A DNA stretch of 64,000 nt from Desulfovibrio desulfuricans DSM 642 (GCF_000420465.1 NZ_ATUZ01000015.1:62001-126000); one strand, 5' to 3'. Counted from the stretch's first letter, positions 16,626 through 24,696 are shown. Made by a program: numbers and translations. The notes: a model not told the origin generated them from the letters alone.

Positions 16626-16934
16626 GCAGGGCACTGTGAGCGACCGTCTCTGCGAGGGAAAGTCTGTGCGGGGAAATCTGGCCGGGAAAGTTTGGTCAGG
16701 AACGTTTGAAAAGTTCGCGGGTGTTTTGCTCATGGCCGACCGGGTTGGAGTAAAGTTGCGGAAAATTAGTATCCATAGCTTGACATTTGGTGGGCAGGTA
16801 GCTAAATCAATCAGGACTTTGGAATTGAATTTCAATTTTTTGAGCAGCGTGTTGTATCCGACCCTTCGGCAGGATCGAAAAGGGTCAGGTAAGACAAGCC
16901 GTTTGACGGCAAGGCTGCTGGCAGGAAGGCTGGT
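16626..16934 (+). other. feoB upstream region
   Basis: About 310 bases without a gene before the small ORF. It holds a possible promoter TTGACA (16780-16785), 17 bases, TAAATC (16803-16808), then a 15-base palindrome AATTGAATTTCAATT (16823-16837) resembling a Fur half-site pair, and a hairpin GACCCTT/AAGGGTC (16860-16886). The order promoter, operator, hairpin, small ORF, feoB suggests a regulated leader. Confidence 0.5.
16823..16837. promoter_or_regulatory. Fur-like palindrome upstream of feoB
   Basis: AATTGAATTTCAATT is a perfect 7-1-7 inverted repeat just downstream of a TTGACA-type promoter. The core ATTGAATTTCAAT recurs in similar form before the 101-residue gene at 45882. Confidence 0.5.
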
Positions 16935-17039
16935 ATGGACAAATTTTTGTTCGCGGTAATGGCTGGGATGTCGTACGTGCGGCGTCAGTCTGTTTATAGC
17001 ATGGGGAGGTTCGTGCATGAGCGCGGTTCGGCAGTTTAA
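16935..17039 (+). CDS. Small ORF overlapping the feoB start, possible leader or coupling peptide
   Basis: A 34-codon frame beginning MDKFLFAVMAGMSYVRRQ has a good ribosome site (GGAAGG, seven bases before the ATG). It runs 23 bases past the feoB ATG in another frame and so could couple feoB translation. The first dozen residues are hydrophobic, the rest basic. It resembles no Feo protein I know (not FeoA, which is absent here). It may be fortuitous. Confidence 0.4.
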   Translation: MDKFLFAVMAGMSYVRRQSVYSMGRFVHERGSAV

Positions 17040-19248
17040 TAATCCCGATGATGCCAATTTCAACGCTGATGGAAAGCTGCGGATAGCTCTTGCTGGCAAT
17101 CCCAACTGCGGTAAAACAACAGTTTTCAACGGCTACACTGGCGCGCGCCAGCATGTGGGCAACTATCCCGGTGTCACGGTTGACAGAAAAGAAGGACACA
17201 TCACCGTGGGCGGCAAGCAGGTTACCGTGGTTGACCTGCCCGGAACGTACTCGCTGACCGCCTATTCCATGGAAGAGCTGGTGGCGCGCCGCGAGTTGGC
17301 GGCTGGCAATGTGCAGGCCGTTATTGACGTTGTGGACGCCTCGGCCCTTGAGCGCAACATGCTGCTTACCGTGCAGCTGCTCGAAATGGGCATCCCCGTG
17401 GTGCTTGGCTGCAATATGATGGACGAAGCCCGCGCCGCAGGCATCCATATAGATATGGAGCGCCTTAGTGAGCTGCTGGGCATCCCGGTGTTGCCCATGG
17501 TGGCCCGCTCTGGCGAAGGCCTGGATGATGCCATGGCCGTTGCCATGAAGCTGGCGCAGGAAGGCAAGGCCAACGCCCTGCGTATTTCTTACGGCAGTGA
17601 TATTGATCCCGTGCTGCTGGACATGGAAAAGAGCATTGCCGACAACGGCCTGCTGGCCCCCCAATATATGCCTCACTGGGTTGCCCTCAAGATGCTTGAA
17701 GGCGACAGCGAAATCATGAGCGAGGTTCGCGCCGCCAATGCCGCGCTGGCCGAAGAGCTTGAGGGTATGCGTAAAAAGGCTGCCGCTCATGTGCGCAGCA
17801 CGCTCAACGCCAATCTTGAATCCATCATCACCGATTACCGGTACGGCTTTATCCGCAGCCTGCTGCGCGATGGCATCGTGACTCAGGATGCCGGCAAGGA
17901 CCGTCTGGCCCTTTCCGACAAGCTGGACAAGGTGCTCACCAACGCCTTTCTTGGGCCGCTGCTCATGATCGGCGTGCTCTACCTCATGTTTCAGGTAACG
18001 TTTACGCTCGGCGCATACCCGCAGGGATGGGTTGAGGATGGGTTCGCCTGGCTTGGCGAAACCTGCACAACCCTGCTGCCAGAGGGCTTTGCCCAGTCGC
18101 TGATCGTGGACGGTATCCTTGCGGGTGTTGGCGGCGTGGTCAGCTTTGTGCCCCTCATCCTCATCATGTTTGCGCTCATCTCCTTTATGGAAGACAGCGG
18201 CTACATGGCCCGCGTGGCCTACATGATGGACCGCATCTTCCGCTTTTTCGGCCTGCACGGCGCATCGGTCATGCCCTATATTATCGCTGGCGGTATTGCG
18301 GGCGGTTGCGCCATCCCCGGCGTCATGGCAACCCGTACCCTGCGCAGCCCCAAGGAAAAACTGGCAACCCTGCTGACGCTGCCTTACATGACCTGCGGCG
18401 CAAAGCTGCCCGTGTTCTTGCTGCTGGCCGGGGCATTCTTTCCTGACAATGCCCCCACCGTCATGTTTCTTATCATGATAACCGGTTGGGTTATGGCTCT
18501 GCTGGTGGCGCGCCTGCTGCGCTCTTCCATCGTCAAGGGCGAGGCCACTCCCTTTGTTATGGAGCTGCCCCCGTACCGCATGCCTACCCTCATGAGCCTT
18601 TTGCTGCACTGCTGGGAACGTGCCTGGATGTACCTCAAGAAGGCCGGTACCGTACTGGTGGCCATTTCCATCCTGATCTGGGCCGCCATGACTTTCCCCG
18701 GTCTGCCGGAAGACAAGTCCGCCCCCTTTGACGCCCAGATCGCCCAGCTTGAAGAAAAGATCGCGGCCATCCCTGAGGGTGACGAAGCCCGCGCGCCCAT
18801 TGAAGAAGAACTCGGCAACGTGCGCAACGAACTTAAGGAAGAAGCCTTGTCCTTCTCCATGGCTGGCCGTCTTGGCAAGGCCGTGGAACCTGCCACGCGC
18901 CCCATGGGTTTTGACTGGCGCACAGACATAGCCCTGCTGGCCGGTGTGGCCGCCAAGGAAGCTGTTGTGGCCACCATGGGCACTGCCTACGCCATGGGCG
19001 ACCAGGATCCCGAAGATGCCGCCCCCCTGGCGGAGCGCCTCAAGGGTGATGAAGCATGGTCAAAGGCCACGGCGCTTTCCCTGATGCTCTTCGTACTGCT
19101 GTATTCCCCCTGCTTTGTGGCCCTGGTGGTCATTCGGCAAGAGGCTGGCAGCTGGGGCTGGGTGGCGTTCAGCATAGTGTTCAATACAGCTCTGGCTTTT
19201 GCTGTAGCCACAGCCGCCTACCAGATAGGACGCACTGTCTGGGGATAG
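17017..19248 (+). CDS. feoB: Ferrous iron transport protein B
   Basis: Main Fe(II) importer of the inner membrane, 743 residues. The N-terminal G domain shows G1 GNPNCGKTT (28-35), G3 DLPG (73-76) and G4 NMMD (133-136). After a cytoplasmic spacer come the Gate and FeoB C-terminal membrane segments, with YMARVAYMMDR and PYMTCGAKLPVFLLLAGAFF. A helical charged stretch near 570-610 lies between them. Start ATG 17017 has GGGGAGG upstream. No feoA lies beside it. Regulation by Fur is likely from the palindrome at 16823. Confidence 0.97.
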   Translation: MSAVRQFNNPDDANFNADGKLRIALAGNPNCGKTTVFNGYTGARQHVGNYPGVTVDRKEGHITVGGKQVTVVDLPGTYSLTAYSMEELVARRELAAGNVQAVIDVVDASALERNMLLTVQLLEMGIPVVLGCNMMDEARAAGIHIDMERLSELLGIPVLPMVARSGEGLDDAMAVAMKLAQEGKANALRISYGSDIDPVLLDMEKSIADNGLLAPQYMPHWVALKMLEGDSEIMSEVRAANAALAEELEGMRKKAAAHVRSTLNANLESIITDYRYGFIRSLLRDGIVTQDAGKDRLALSDKLDKVLTNAFLGPLLMIGVLYLMFQVTFTLGAYPQGWVEDGFAWLGETCTTLLPEGFAQSLIVDGILAGVGGVVSFVPLILIMFALISFMEDSGYMARVAYMMDRIFRFFGLHGASVMPYIIAGGIAGGCAIPGVMATRTLRSPKEKLATLLTLPYMTCGAKLPVFLLLAGAFFPDNAPTVMFLIMITGWVMALLVARLLRSSIVKGEATPFVMELPPYRMPTLMSLLLHCWERAWMYLKKAGTVLVAISILIWAAMTFPGLPEDKSAPFDAQIAQLEEKIAAIPEGDEARAPIEEELGNVRNELKEEALSFSMAGRLGKAVEPATRPMGFDWRTDIALLAGVAAKEAVVATMGTAYAMGDQDPEDAAPLAERLKGDEAWSKATALSLMLFVLLYSPCFVALVVIRQEAGSWGWVAFSIVFNTALAFAVATAAYQIGRTVWG

Positions 19249-19280
19249 CGCCACTGTCTGATTTCTGATTCCCCTCCTTG

Positions 19281-19325
19281 ATGCCTGTGCCGCCTGCCTT
19301 GACAAAGGTCTGGCGGCACAGGCAT
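19281..19325 (+). terminator. Long hairpin after feoB
   Basis: ATGCCTGTGCCGCC (19281-19294) pairs perfectly with GGCGGCACAGGCAT (19312-19325), with an inner CTT/AAG. There is no T-run, so it may be a weak terminator or mRNA stabiliser. Confidence 0.5.
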
Positions 19326-19370
19326 TATCTGCTGGCGCACATTTGCAGGCCTTTACCGAGGGGTTCAGCA

Positions 19371-19859
19371 ATGCTCAACCGGCTTTTTGCAAGTATAATC
19401 CTTATGGTTCTGGCTGTGTCTCCCGCTGCTGCGGCTACAACGTGGAATGCGTATGTGGTAAGAGTGGAAGACGGCAATACCGTTTCAGTCAGCACCAAGA
19501 AAGACAGTGAAGAACCGGAGAAGGTGCTGGTTTTTTACGGCATTGAAGCTCCCAGTCTCAGGCAGCCTTACGGGCCTCAGGCGCTGGCCTATTTGCAGCG
19601 CATGATGCCCAAGGGGGCCAAAGTGGACGTTGAAGACGTGGGGCAGCTCGAAGCTGGCCCCATTACCGCGCTTGTGCAGGTGGGCGGTGATTCCGTCAAC
19701 TACAAGCTGGTGATGGAAGGTCTGGCCTGGGTGGACAGGCAGAAGTGCAGGGCTATTTTTTGCCGCCGCTGGCTTATTCAGGAACATCAGGCGGTATTGG
19801 ACAGGCGTGGAATTTGGGGGCTGAACATTGGCACCCCCCCCTGGCAATGGACCCGCTGA
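19371..19859 (+). CDS. Exported staphylococcal-nuclease-like (SNase) fold protein, catalytic residues altered
   Basis: A 162-residue protein with a signal peptide (LFASIILMVLAVSPAAAA, cut after about residue 21) and an SNase-like OB fold: WNAYVVRVEDGNTVSV, VLVFYGIEAPSLRQPYGPQA, and GLAWVDRQKC. In active nucleases the middle motif reads RL-x-GIDAPE. Here the arginine is replaced by valine and the glutamate by serine, so nuclease activity is doubtful. Two cysteines near the C-terminus (KCRAIFC) could form a periplasmic disulfide. Start ATG 19371 has GAGGGG seven bases upstream; upstream extension of the ORF is not supported. No clear partner among neighbours. Confidence 0.75.
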   Translation: MLNRLFASIILMVLAVSPAAAATTWNAYVVRVEDGNTVSVSTKKDSEEPEKVLVFYGIEAPSLRQPYGPQALAYLQRMMPKGAKVDVEDVGQLEAGPITALVQVGGDSVNYKLVMEGLAWVDRQKCRAIFCRRWLIQEHQAVLDRRGIWGLNIGTPPWQWTR

Positions 19860-19890
19860 CACGCCGCCGTAACCCATAAAAGGAGCGCGT

Positions 19891-20313
19891 ATGGAAGTTA
19901 CAGGTTCCGAAGAACTGCGTAAATTTCTTGATTCCTGGCAGGATGACCCGCTTAACATCAAGAAATCATTTACGGAATACATGGATTTTCTGGCCGCGCA
20001 CAGCAATATTTCCTTTACTTTCAAGGCCCGGCCCGGCGTAAGTTATTCCCTGCGGGCGCGCCATAGCGTACAGACCGAACGTGTACTCTTTGTGCTGCTG
20101 GATGTGGTGGATGATGAACCGGCAAGCCGCTGGCTTTCCATTTGTTTTTATGACGAAATGGTTTCTGACCCCGGCGAAAAGGGCGACTTTGTGCCCGGTG
20201 GCCTCATGGGCGAAGATGCCCGTTGTTTTAACCTCGAGGACGACGATGCCGTCATGCGCGACTATATCAAGGCGCGTTTGGCCGAAGCCGCCCACAAAGC
20301 CGCAAAAGAGTAA
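19891..20313 (+). CDS. Conserved hypothetical protein
   Basis: A 140-residue acidic soluble protein with no signal peptide, membrane segment or motif I recognise. It begins MEVTGSEELRKFLDSWQDDP, has a beta-rich middle and an Ala-rich C-terminal helix. Start has a clear AAAAGGAG site. It lies 31 bases after the SNase-like gene and 2 bases before the exonuclease gene, so it is probably co-transcribed with the latter. Confidence 0.7.
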   Translation: MEVTGSEELRKFLDSWQDDPLNIKKSFTEYMDFLAAHSNISFTFKARPGVSYSLRARHSVQTERVLFVLLDVVDDEPASRWLSICFYDEMVSDPGEKGDFVPGGLMGEDARCFNLEDDDAVMRDYIKARLAEAAHKAAKE

Positions 20314-20315
20314 GT

Positions 20316-20846
20316 GTGGTTTCTACAGATTTGAGCCGTAGTGTAGCTATTGATTTTGAAACTTCCGGCTACTCGGCCCACAGCGCTTGCGCCGTGGGCC
20401 TTGCTCGTATTGAGCAGGGCAGCGTGACCGATGTTTTTTACAGCCTCATCAGGCCCCCGTCTTCGCGGGTGATGTTTACCGAGATCCACGGTTTGACCTG
20501 GCCCATGCTGAAGGATGCGCCCACTTTTGCCGAACTGTGGCCGCAGATAGATACTTTTCTTGAGGGGGCGGGCAGCCTGCTTGCGCACAATGCCTCCTTT
20601 GACAAGCGTGTGCTTGCCGCAAGCTGCCACGCCGTGGGAGCGCAGGAACCCCGTGCGCCTTTTTTGTGCACGCTTAAAGGCTCCCGCCGCAGTTTGCCGC
20701 TTGCCTCCAAAAAGCTCAGCAGCGTGAGCGCCTACTTTGGGATAGCGCTGAACCACCATCATGCCGGATCAGATGCGGAGGCCTGCGCCCGCATCTATTT
20801 GCAGTTGCGCGCTCTGGGCGTCACCGATGCCCAAATGAAACTGTAA
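20316..20846 (+). CDS. DnaQ-like 3'-5' exonuclease (DEDDh)
   Basis: A 176-residue single-domain exonuclease. The DEDDh residues are visible: AIDFETSG (D and E), LLAHNASFDKRVL (D), and HHAGSDAEAC (H and D). It is close in form to stand-alone epsilon-like proteins that trim 3' ends of DNA or RNA; it lacks helicase or polymerase partners nearby. Start is GTG 20316, two bases after the preceding stop, so the reading is coupled. A strong terminator follows at 20878. Confidence 0.88.
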   Translation: MVSTDLSRSVAIDFETSGYSAHSACAVGLARIEQGSVTDVFYSLIRPPSSRVMFTEIHGLTWPMLKDAPTFAELWPQIDTFLEGAGSLLAHNASFDKRVLAASCHAVGAQEPRAPFLCTLKGSRRSLPLASKKLSSVSAYFGIALNHHHAGSDAEACARIYLQLRALGVTDAQMKL

Positions 20847-20877
20847 GCCGCAGTTCGTCCCTTCCCGCCAGATTGAC

Positions 20878-20910
20878 CCCGCCCGGATTTTCGGGCGGGT
20901 TTTTCTTTTT
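20878..20910 (+). terminator. Intrinsic terminator after exonuclease gene
   Basis: CCCGCCCG (20878-20885) pairs with CGGGCGGG (20892-20899) around a GATTTT loop, followed by TTTTTCTTTTTT. It isolates the flagellar operon that begins downstream. Confidence 0.92.
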
Positions 20911-20945
20911 TGCGCTTGCACTCTGCCTGCGGTGCGTCTTTGTTT

Positions 20946-20974
20946 TTGTCAAAATACCGACTTCTGCCTATTCT
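20946..20974 (+). promoter_or_regulatory. Sigma-70-like promoter upstream of flgB
   Basis: TTGTCA (20946-20951), a 17-base spacer and TATTCT (20969-20974). Predicted start near 20981 would give a 95-base leader before flgB. Class and activator are not known. Confidence 0.45.
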
Positions 20975-21075
20975 CTATTTTTTAAAGCCCTTGAATAACA
21001 TGTTTTTTACGCAGTGGAACGCTTGTTGCTAAAGGCTTGGCAAGCAGATTTCCGTGACGCACGGGGGTACGTAAT

Positions 21076-21489
21076 ATGAAATCAATGTTCAATATGCAGA
21101 TAGGCCTTGTGGGCAAGGTCATGGATATGCAGTTGCAGCGGCAGAACGTCATCGCGGGCAATATCGCCAACGTGGAGACGCCCAACTACAAGCCGCGCGA
21201 ACTGTCTTTTGAAAAAGAACTGCAATCGGCCCTCGGGCTTGATGCAAGAGGGGAGATGACCCGCACGGAATCTTCCCACATGCCCACGGCTTTCAGGCCT
21301 GATTCTTTTGGGCCGGAATGGGATATGGCGGTCAAACCGCGTGTTGTTCACGGCGAAGACCGCGTCAATATTGATAAAGAAATGGCCAAGCATGCCAAGA
21401 ACCAGTTGCAGTACACAGCGCTTACCCAGGTGATGAGCAAGTCTTTTGAAGGACTGAACAACATCATCCAGGATGGCAAGCAGTCCTGA
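21076..21489 (+). CDS. flgB: Flagellar basal-body rod protein FlgB
   Basis: Proximal rod protein, 137 residues. QRQNVIAGNIANVETPNYKPRELSFE is split by the family motif NIANVETPNYK, and the C-terminal helix (NQLQYTALTQVMSK) completes the coiled rod fold. Exported by the flagellar type III system without a cleaved signal. First gene of the flgB-flgC-fliE set, as in most flagellate bacteria. Confidence 0.95.
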   Translation: MKSMFNMQIGLVGKVMDMQLQRQNVIAGNIANVETPNYKPRELSFEKELQSALGLDARGEMTRTESSHMPTAFRPDSFGPEWDMAVKPRVVHGEDRVNIDKEMAKHAKNQLQYTALTQVMSKSFEGLNNIIQDGKQS

Positions 21490-21561
21490 TTTTTGCCCGC
21501 CGCCGCGCCGCTTCCATACGCGGCATAATAACCCCGGCAGCGGACAGTGTAGGAGGAAGCC

Positions 21562-21999
21562 ATGGACTTCATGACGGCATTTGATATCAGCGCGTCCGGC
21601 CTTTCAGCCGACCGCACCCGCATCAACACCATTTCGATGAACCTTGCCAACGCCAAGACAACGCGCACGCCCCAGGGCGGGCCGTACCGTCGGCGCAGCG
21701 TGGTGCAGCAAACGGCAGATGTGGATGATCCTTTTTCCATCCACATGCGTTCGGCCCTCGACAGGGCGGTGCAGGGCGTGCGTGTTTCTGCCGTGACCAT
21801 GGACAACCGGCCCTTCAAGCGGGTGTACGAGCCAGGCAACCCTGACGCCAATGCGGAAGGCTTCGTCATGTACCCCGATATCAACGTGGTTGAGGAAATG
21901 GCCAACCTCATGACTGCCCAGCGCAACTACGAGGCCAACGTCACCACGGTGGATGCCGTCAAGGGCATGTTCATCAAGGCGCTGGATATTGGCCGCTAG
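21562..21999 (+). CDS. flgC: Flagellar basal-body rod protein FlgC
   Basis: Rod protein of 145 residues. It has the N-terminal rod motif SMNLANAKTTRTPQGGPYRRR and the C-terminal NLMTAQRNYEANVTTVDAVK, which form the coiled-coil ends of axial proteins. AGGAGG lies eight bases before the ATG. It follows flgB by 72 bases and precedes fliE by 54. Confidence 0.95.
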   Translation: MDFMTAFDISASGLSADRTRINTISMNLANAKTTRTPQGGPYRRRSVVQQTADVDDPFSIHMRSALDRAVQGVRVSAVTMDNRPFKRVYEPGNPDANAEGFVMYPDINVVEEMANLMTAQRNYEANVTTVDAVKGMFIKALDIGR

Positions 22000-22053
22000 G
22001 TTTTGACCACGGTTGCAGCATAAAAAAGATTTTTTTGGAGCGCGGAGGTTGTT

Positions 22054-22500
22054 ATGAGCATTCAGGCAGTTGGCATGCGGGCGTACAGCGAGGCAGTGCA
22101 GAATTTCAGCAAGGTGCAGAGCAGCATGCAGCAGGGCGGCTCCATCGGCGGCCAGACCCAGTTTGCCAAAACTCTTGACCAGAGCCTTTTGCGCGATAGC
22201 GTTGACCGGGGCGAAAATTTTGGCGCCCAAGCGGATTTTATCAAATATCCCACACAGGCGCACACGCCGGTGACGCCGCAGAACAGCTTTTCCGGCACCA
22301 TCAAAAATTCGCTGAACAAGGTTAACGAACTGGACAGCGCCAAAAATGCGGCTATCGAAGATTTCGCCGCAGGCCGTACCCAGAATGTGCACGAACTCAT
22401 GATCACCATGCAAAAATCCAGCATGGCCATGAAGCTGACCTCTGCCGTGCGCGGCAAGGTGCTTGAAGCCTACAAGGAAATTTCCCGCATGCAGTTCTAG
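22054..22500 (+). CDS. fliE: Flagellar hook-basal body complex protein FliE, long form
   Basis: FliE joins the MS ring to the rod. The C-terminal 70 residues carry the family pattern (NVHELMITMQKSSMAMKLTS, then VLEAYKEISRMQF). At 148 residues it is longer than the usual 100-110; the extra part is a polar N-terminal stretch of about 40 residues containing QQGGSIGGQTQ. Start ATG 22054 follows GGAGCGCGGAGG. Confidence 0.92.
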   Translation: MSIQAVGMRAYSEAVQNFSKVQSSMQQGGSIGGQTQFAKTLDQSLLRDSVDRGENFGAQADFIKYPTQAHTPVTPQNSFSGTIKNSLNKVNELDSAKNAAIEDFAAGRTQNVHELMITMQKSSMAMKLTSAVRGKVLEAYKEISRMQF

Positions 22501-22620
22501 GGCAACTGCGTGAGCAGCTGTTCGCCGCCGGGGCGCGGAGCGTTTAATTACGTTGCGATACGCCCGGGCAGGTGTATTTTACAAATTCCAGATTTTCCTT
22601 TCCGCGCGTGATACTCCTGA

Positions 22621-22668
22621 ACGCCGAATCCCCCACGGGCTGTGTGTGCCTTGGGGGATTCGGCGTTT
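22621..22668 (+). terminator. Long hairpin after fliE
   Basis: ACGCCGAATCCCCCA (22621-22635) pairs without mismatch with TGGGGGATTCGGCGT (22652-22666); the tail is only TTT. Probably a terminator or attenuator between fliE and fliF. Confidence 0.65.
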
Positions 22669-22743
22669 CTGGCGCAGTGTCACAAATTTGAATGAATCAG
22701 GGGAGCGTTTTAAAAAGTTATATAATTACAGTATTTTGTAATA

Positions 22744-22759
22744 TGGCATGGCAATTGCT
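22744..22759 (+). promoter_or_regulatory. Sigma-54-type promoter of fliF operon
   Basis: TGGCATGGCAATTGCT fits TGGCACG-N4-TTGCW with one mismatch; GG at 22745-22746 and GC at 22757-22758 are exactly ten bases apart. Predicted start is near 22770, giving a 53-base leader that contains the palindrome GGGCATATGCCC (22766-22777). The A/T-rich DNA upstream suits IHF or enhancer-protein contact. Confidence 0.7.
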
Positions 22760-22822
22760 TTGGCAGGGCATATGCCCGGCCAAAGTGCCGGAATTACGCC
22801 ACGTCTTCGCAGGAGCTACCAT

Positions 22823-24466
22823 ATGCCGGCTTTTCTTATGCAACTTGTCAATTCCATCAAGGCAGTCTGGGCCAGAATGAGCGTCATGCAGCGCGTGATG
22901 GTCATGGGTGGATTTGTGCTTATCGGCTCTGCGGCCATTGGCCTTTCTGTCTGGGCCTCGCGGCCTGACTTGAAGGTGCTGTATTCCAACCTCAGCGCCG
23001 AAGACGCCAGCGTTGTCATCAAGTCGCTCCAGGCAGACAAGGTCATATACCAACTCACGGACAACGGGAAAACCATTCTTGTTCCCAAGGAAGTTGTGTA
23101 TGATGAACGCATCAAGATCGCGGGCGAAGGCGGTCTTGTGGGGCAGGGCATCGGTTTTGAAATTTTTGACAAGGTCAAGGTCGGGCAAACCGACTTTGTG
23201 CAGAAAATAAACTACACCCGCGCCCTGCAGGGTGAACTTTCGCGCACTATCAGCGAGTTCCCCAATGTGGAAAGCGCACGCGTGCATCTGGTCATTCCGC
23301 ACCGCAGCCTGTTTGTGGAGGAGCGCCAGTCGCCCTCGGCCTCGGTTGTGCTCAAGCTCAAGCGGCCCAACCTCAAGCCCGACCAGAAAGAAATCAACGC
23401 CATCCTCAACATGATGCTCATGGCTGTTGAAGGGCTGGATAAAACGCACGTTTCCATTTCAGACAACGGCGGCAAGGTGCTGTATCAGCCGGAATCAGAC
23501 AGCCTCGCCGGTGCAAGCTCCACCCAGATGGAACACCGCCAGCAGGTGCAGCGCAACCTTGAACGCCGCATTGAAGAAATGTTGCAGCCCATGTTTGGCC
23601 CTGGCCGAGTTATCGCCAAGGTCAACGTGGATATGGATTTCAGCCAGCGCACCATCCGTCGCGAACTGTTTGACCCCGAAAAAACCGCAGTACGCAGCGA
23701 GCAGCGCAGTGAAGAAACCCAGCAGGGCCGCTCGAATCTTGAGGGCGGGTCGCCGGACGCCAACTTCCGTGGCGATGGCATAGCCGGATCTGTTTCACAG
23801 CAGAACGGCAGCCGCGAAACCCGCACCACCAACTACGAAATTAACAAGGAAGAGCAGCAAATCGTATCCAATGTGGGCGATTTAAAGCGCATGACGGTTG
23901 CAGTCCTTATCGATGGGACGTATGAAAAGACCAGCGGGGCGTGGACATTTGTGCCGCGCAAGGCCGATGACCTTGAGCGTGTGCGCCAGCTTGTTACCAA
24001 TGCCGTGGGTCTGGACAAGGCCCGTGGTGATGCTCTGGAAGTAAGCTCCGCTCCGTTTACGGATTCCGAGCCGCCCAAGGATCCCAATTTTGCCGAAATG
24101 CTGGCCGATTATGCCGAACGGCTGGGCAAACCCCTGCTCAACGCGCTGCTGGCCTTTTTGTTCCTCATGCTTGTGGTGCGGCCCGTGGTTCTGGCCCTCA
24201 TCAGGCCGAAGGTTGAAGCCGGTGAAATGATCGAGGGGCTTGAAGGCCTGCCCGCAGCCGAAGAGCAGCTGGCCCTGTATGAGGCTCTTGAAGAGGCCTC
24301 CAAGGCAGATGACGAGATCGCCGCAGACGAAGAAGACGATGAACTGGTTTTCAAAGATATTGAAGCCCTGAAGTCGCACATTTTCACCCTTTCCGATAAT
24401 CATATGGAGCAGGTGGTGATGCTGGTGCGCGGCTGGATGAAAAACGATGAAACAGCTACCGCCTAA
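22823..24466 (+). CDS. fliF: Flagellar MS-ring protein FliF
   Basis: Forms the inner-membrane ring of the motor, 547 residues. First membrane segment at about 27-47 (VMVMGGFVLIGSAAIGLSVW), ring-building motifs in the periplasmic part (VPKEVVYDERIKIAGEGGLV region and ARVHLVIPHRSLF), and a second membrane segment LLNALLAFLFLMLVVRPVVL near 450. The last 25 residues, including SDNHMEQVVMLVRGWMKNDE, are the FliG-binding tail. Start ATG 22823 has AGGAG seven bases upstream; the ORF opening at 22748 reads through the promoter. The 3' end overlaps the next small gene by 20 bases. Confidence 0.96.
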   Translation: MPAFLMQLVNSIKAVWARMSVMQRVMVMGGFVLIGSAAIGLSVWASRPDLKVLYSNLSAEDASVVIKSLQADKVIYQLTDNGKTILVPKEVVYDERIKIAGEGGLVGQGIGFEIFDKVKVGQTDFVQKINYTRALQGELSRTISEFPNVESARVHLVIPHRSLFVEERQSPSASVVLKLKRPNLKPDQKEINAILNMMLMAVEGLDKTHVSISDNGGKVLYQPESDSLAGASSTQMEHRQQVQRNLERRIEEMLQPMFGPGRVIAKVNVDMDFSQRTIRRELFDPEKTAVRSEQRSEETQQGRSNLEGGSPDANFRGDGIAGSVSQQNGSRETRTTNYEINKEEQQIVSNVGDLKRMTVAVLIDGTYEKTSGAWTFVPRKADDLERVRQLVTNAVGLDKARGDALEVSSAPFTDSEPPKDPNFAEMLADYAERLGKPLLNALLAFLFLMLVVRPVVLALIRPKVEAGEMIEGLEGLPAAEEQLALYEALEEASKADDEIAADEEDDELVFKDIEALKSHIFTLSDNHMEQVVMLVRGWMKNDETATA

Positions 24467-24650
24467 AGCAGCAGACCGTCAATTGACGGAAAGCAACTCG
24501 ACGCTTTCGCAGCTCAAGGCCTTGCGCCTGGCGCAAAGAGAAAGCAACCAGCGCGTTGAAGAATTGAAAATGCGGCTCTTTCACATTACCGAGCAGCATA
24601 TGGAACAGGCCGTGCGGCTTATCAAGCGCTGGCTTGCAGACAAGGAATAA
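24447..24650 (+). CDS. Small protein resembling the FliG-binding tail of FliF
   Basis: A 67-residue charged helical protein between fliF and fliG. Its last part, FHITEQHMEQAVRLIKRW (residues 45-62), aligns without gaps with the FliF tail FTLSDNHMEQVVMLVRGW: HMEQ, V, L and W are shared, and most other positions are conservative (I/V, T/S, E/D, K/R). In other bacteria this FliF segment docks into the N-terminal domain of FliG. The N-terminal 40 residues look like a coiled coil (LSQLKALRLAQRESNQRVEEL). It overlaps fliF by 20 bases, so translation is probably coupled; the ribosome site is weak. I know no named flagellar gene of this kind. Likely a FliG-binding accessory protein arising by partial duplication. 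Confidence 0.7.
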   Translation: MKQLPPKAADRQLTESNSTLSQLKALRLAQRESNQRVEELKMRLFHITEQHMEQAVRLIKRWLADKE

Positions 24651-24696
24651 GCAACCCCGAGCAGCCTAGTGCGGATCTCGGTGAAGGAGTAGGGAG

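Larger units (their letters stand above)
22501..22822 (+). other. fliE-fliF intergenic region: hairpin plus sigma-54-type promoter
   Basis: This 322-base gap holds a long hairpin (22621-22666), an A/T-rich tract (about 22705-22742) and a near-consensus sigma-54 promoter (22744-22759). No gene is supported; the short frame at 22553 has no ribosome site. The layout splits the early rod genes from fliF onward. Confidence 0.7.

Noticed and set aside
21033..21050. Possible sigma-54 promoter before flgB (TGGCAAGCAGATTTCC)
   Set aside because: The -12 GC is replaced by TC, so the essential element is missing; the sigma-70-like pair at 20946-20974 is better.
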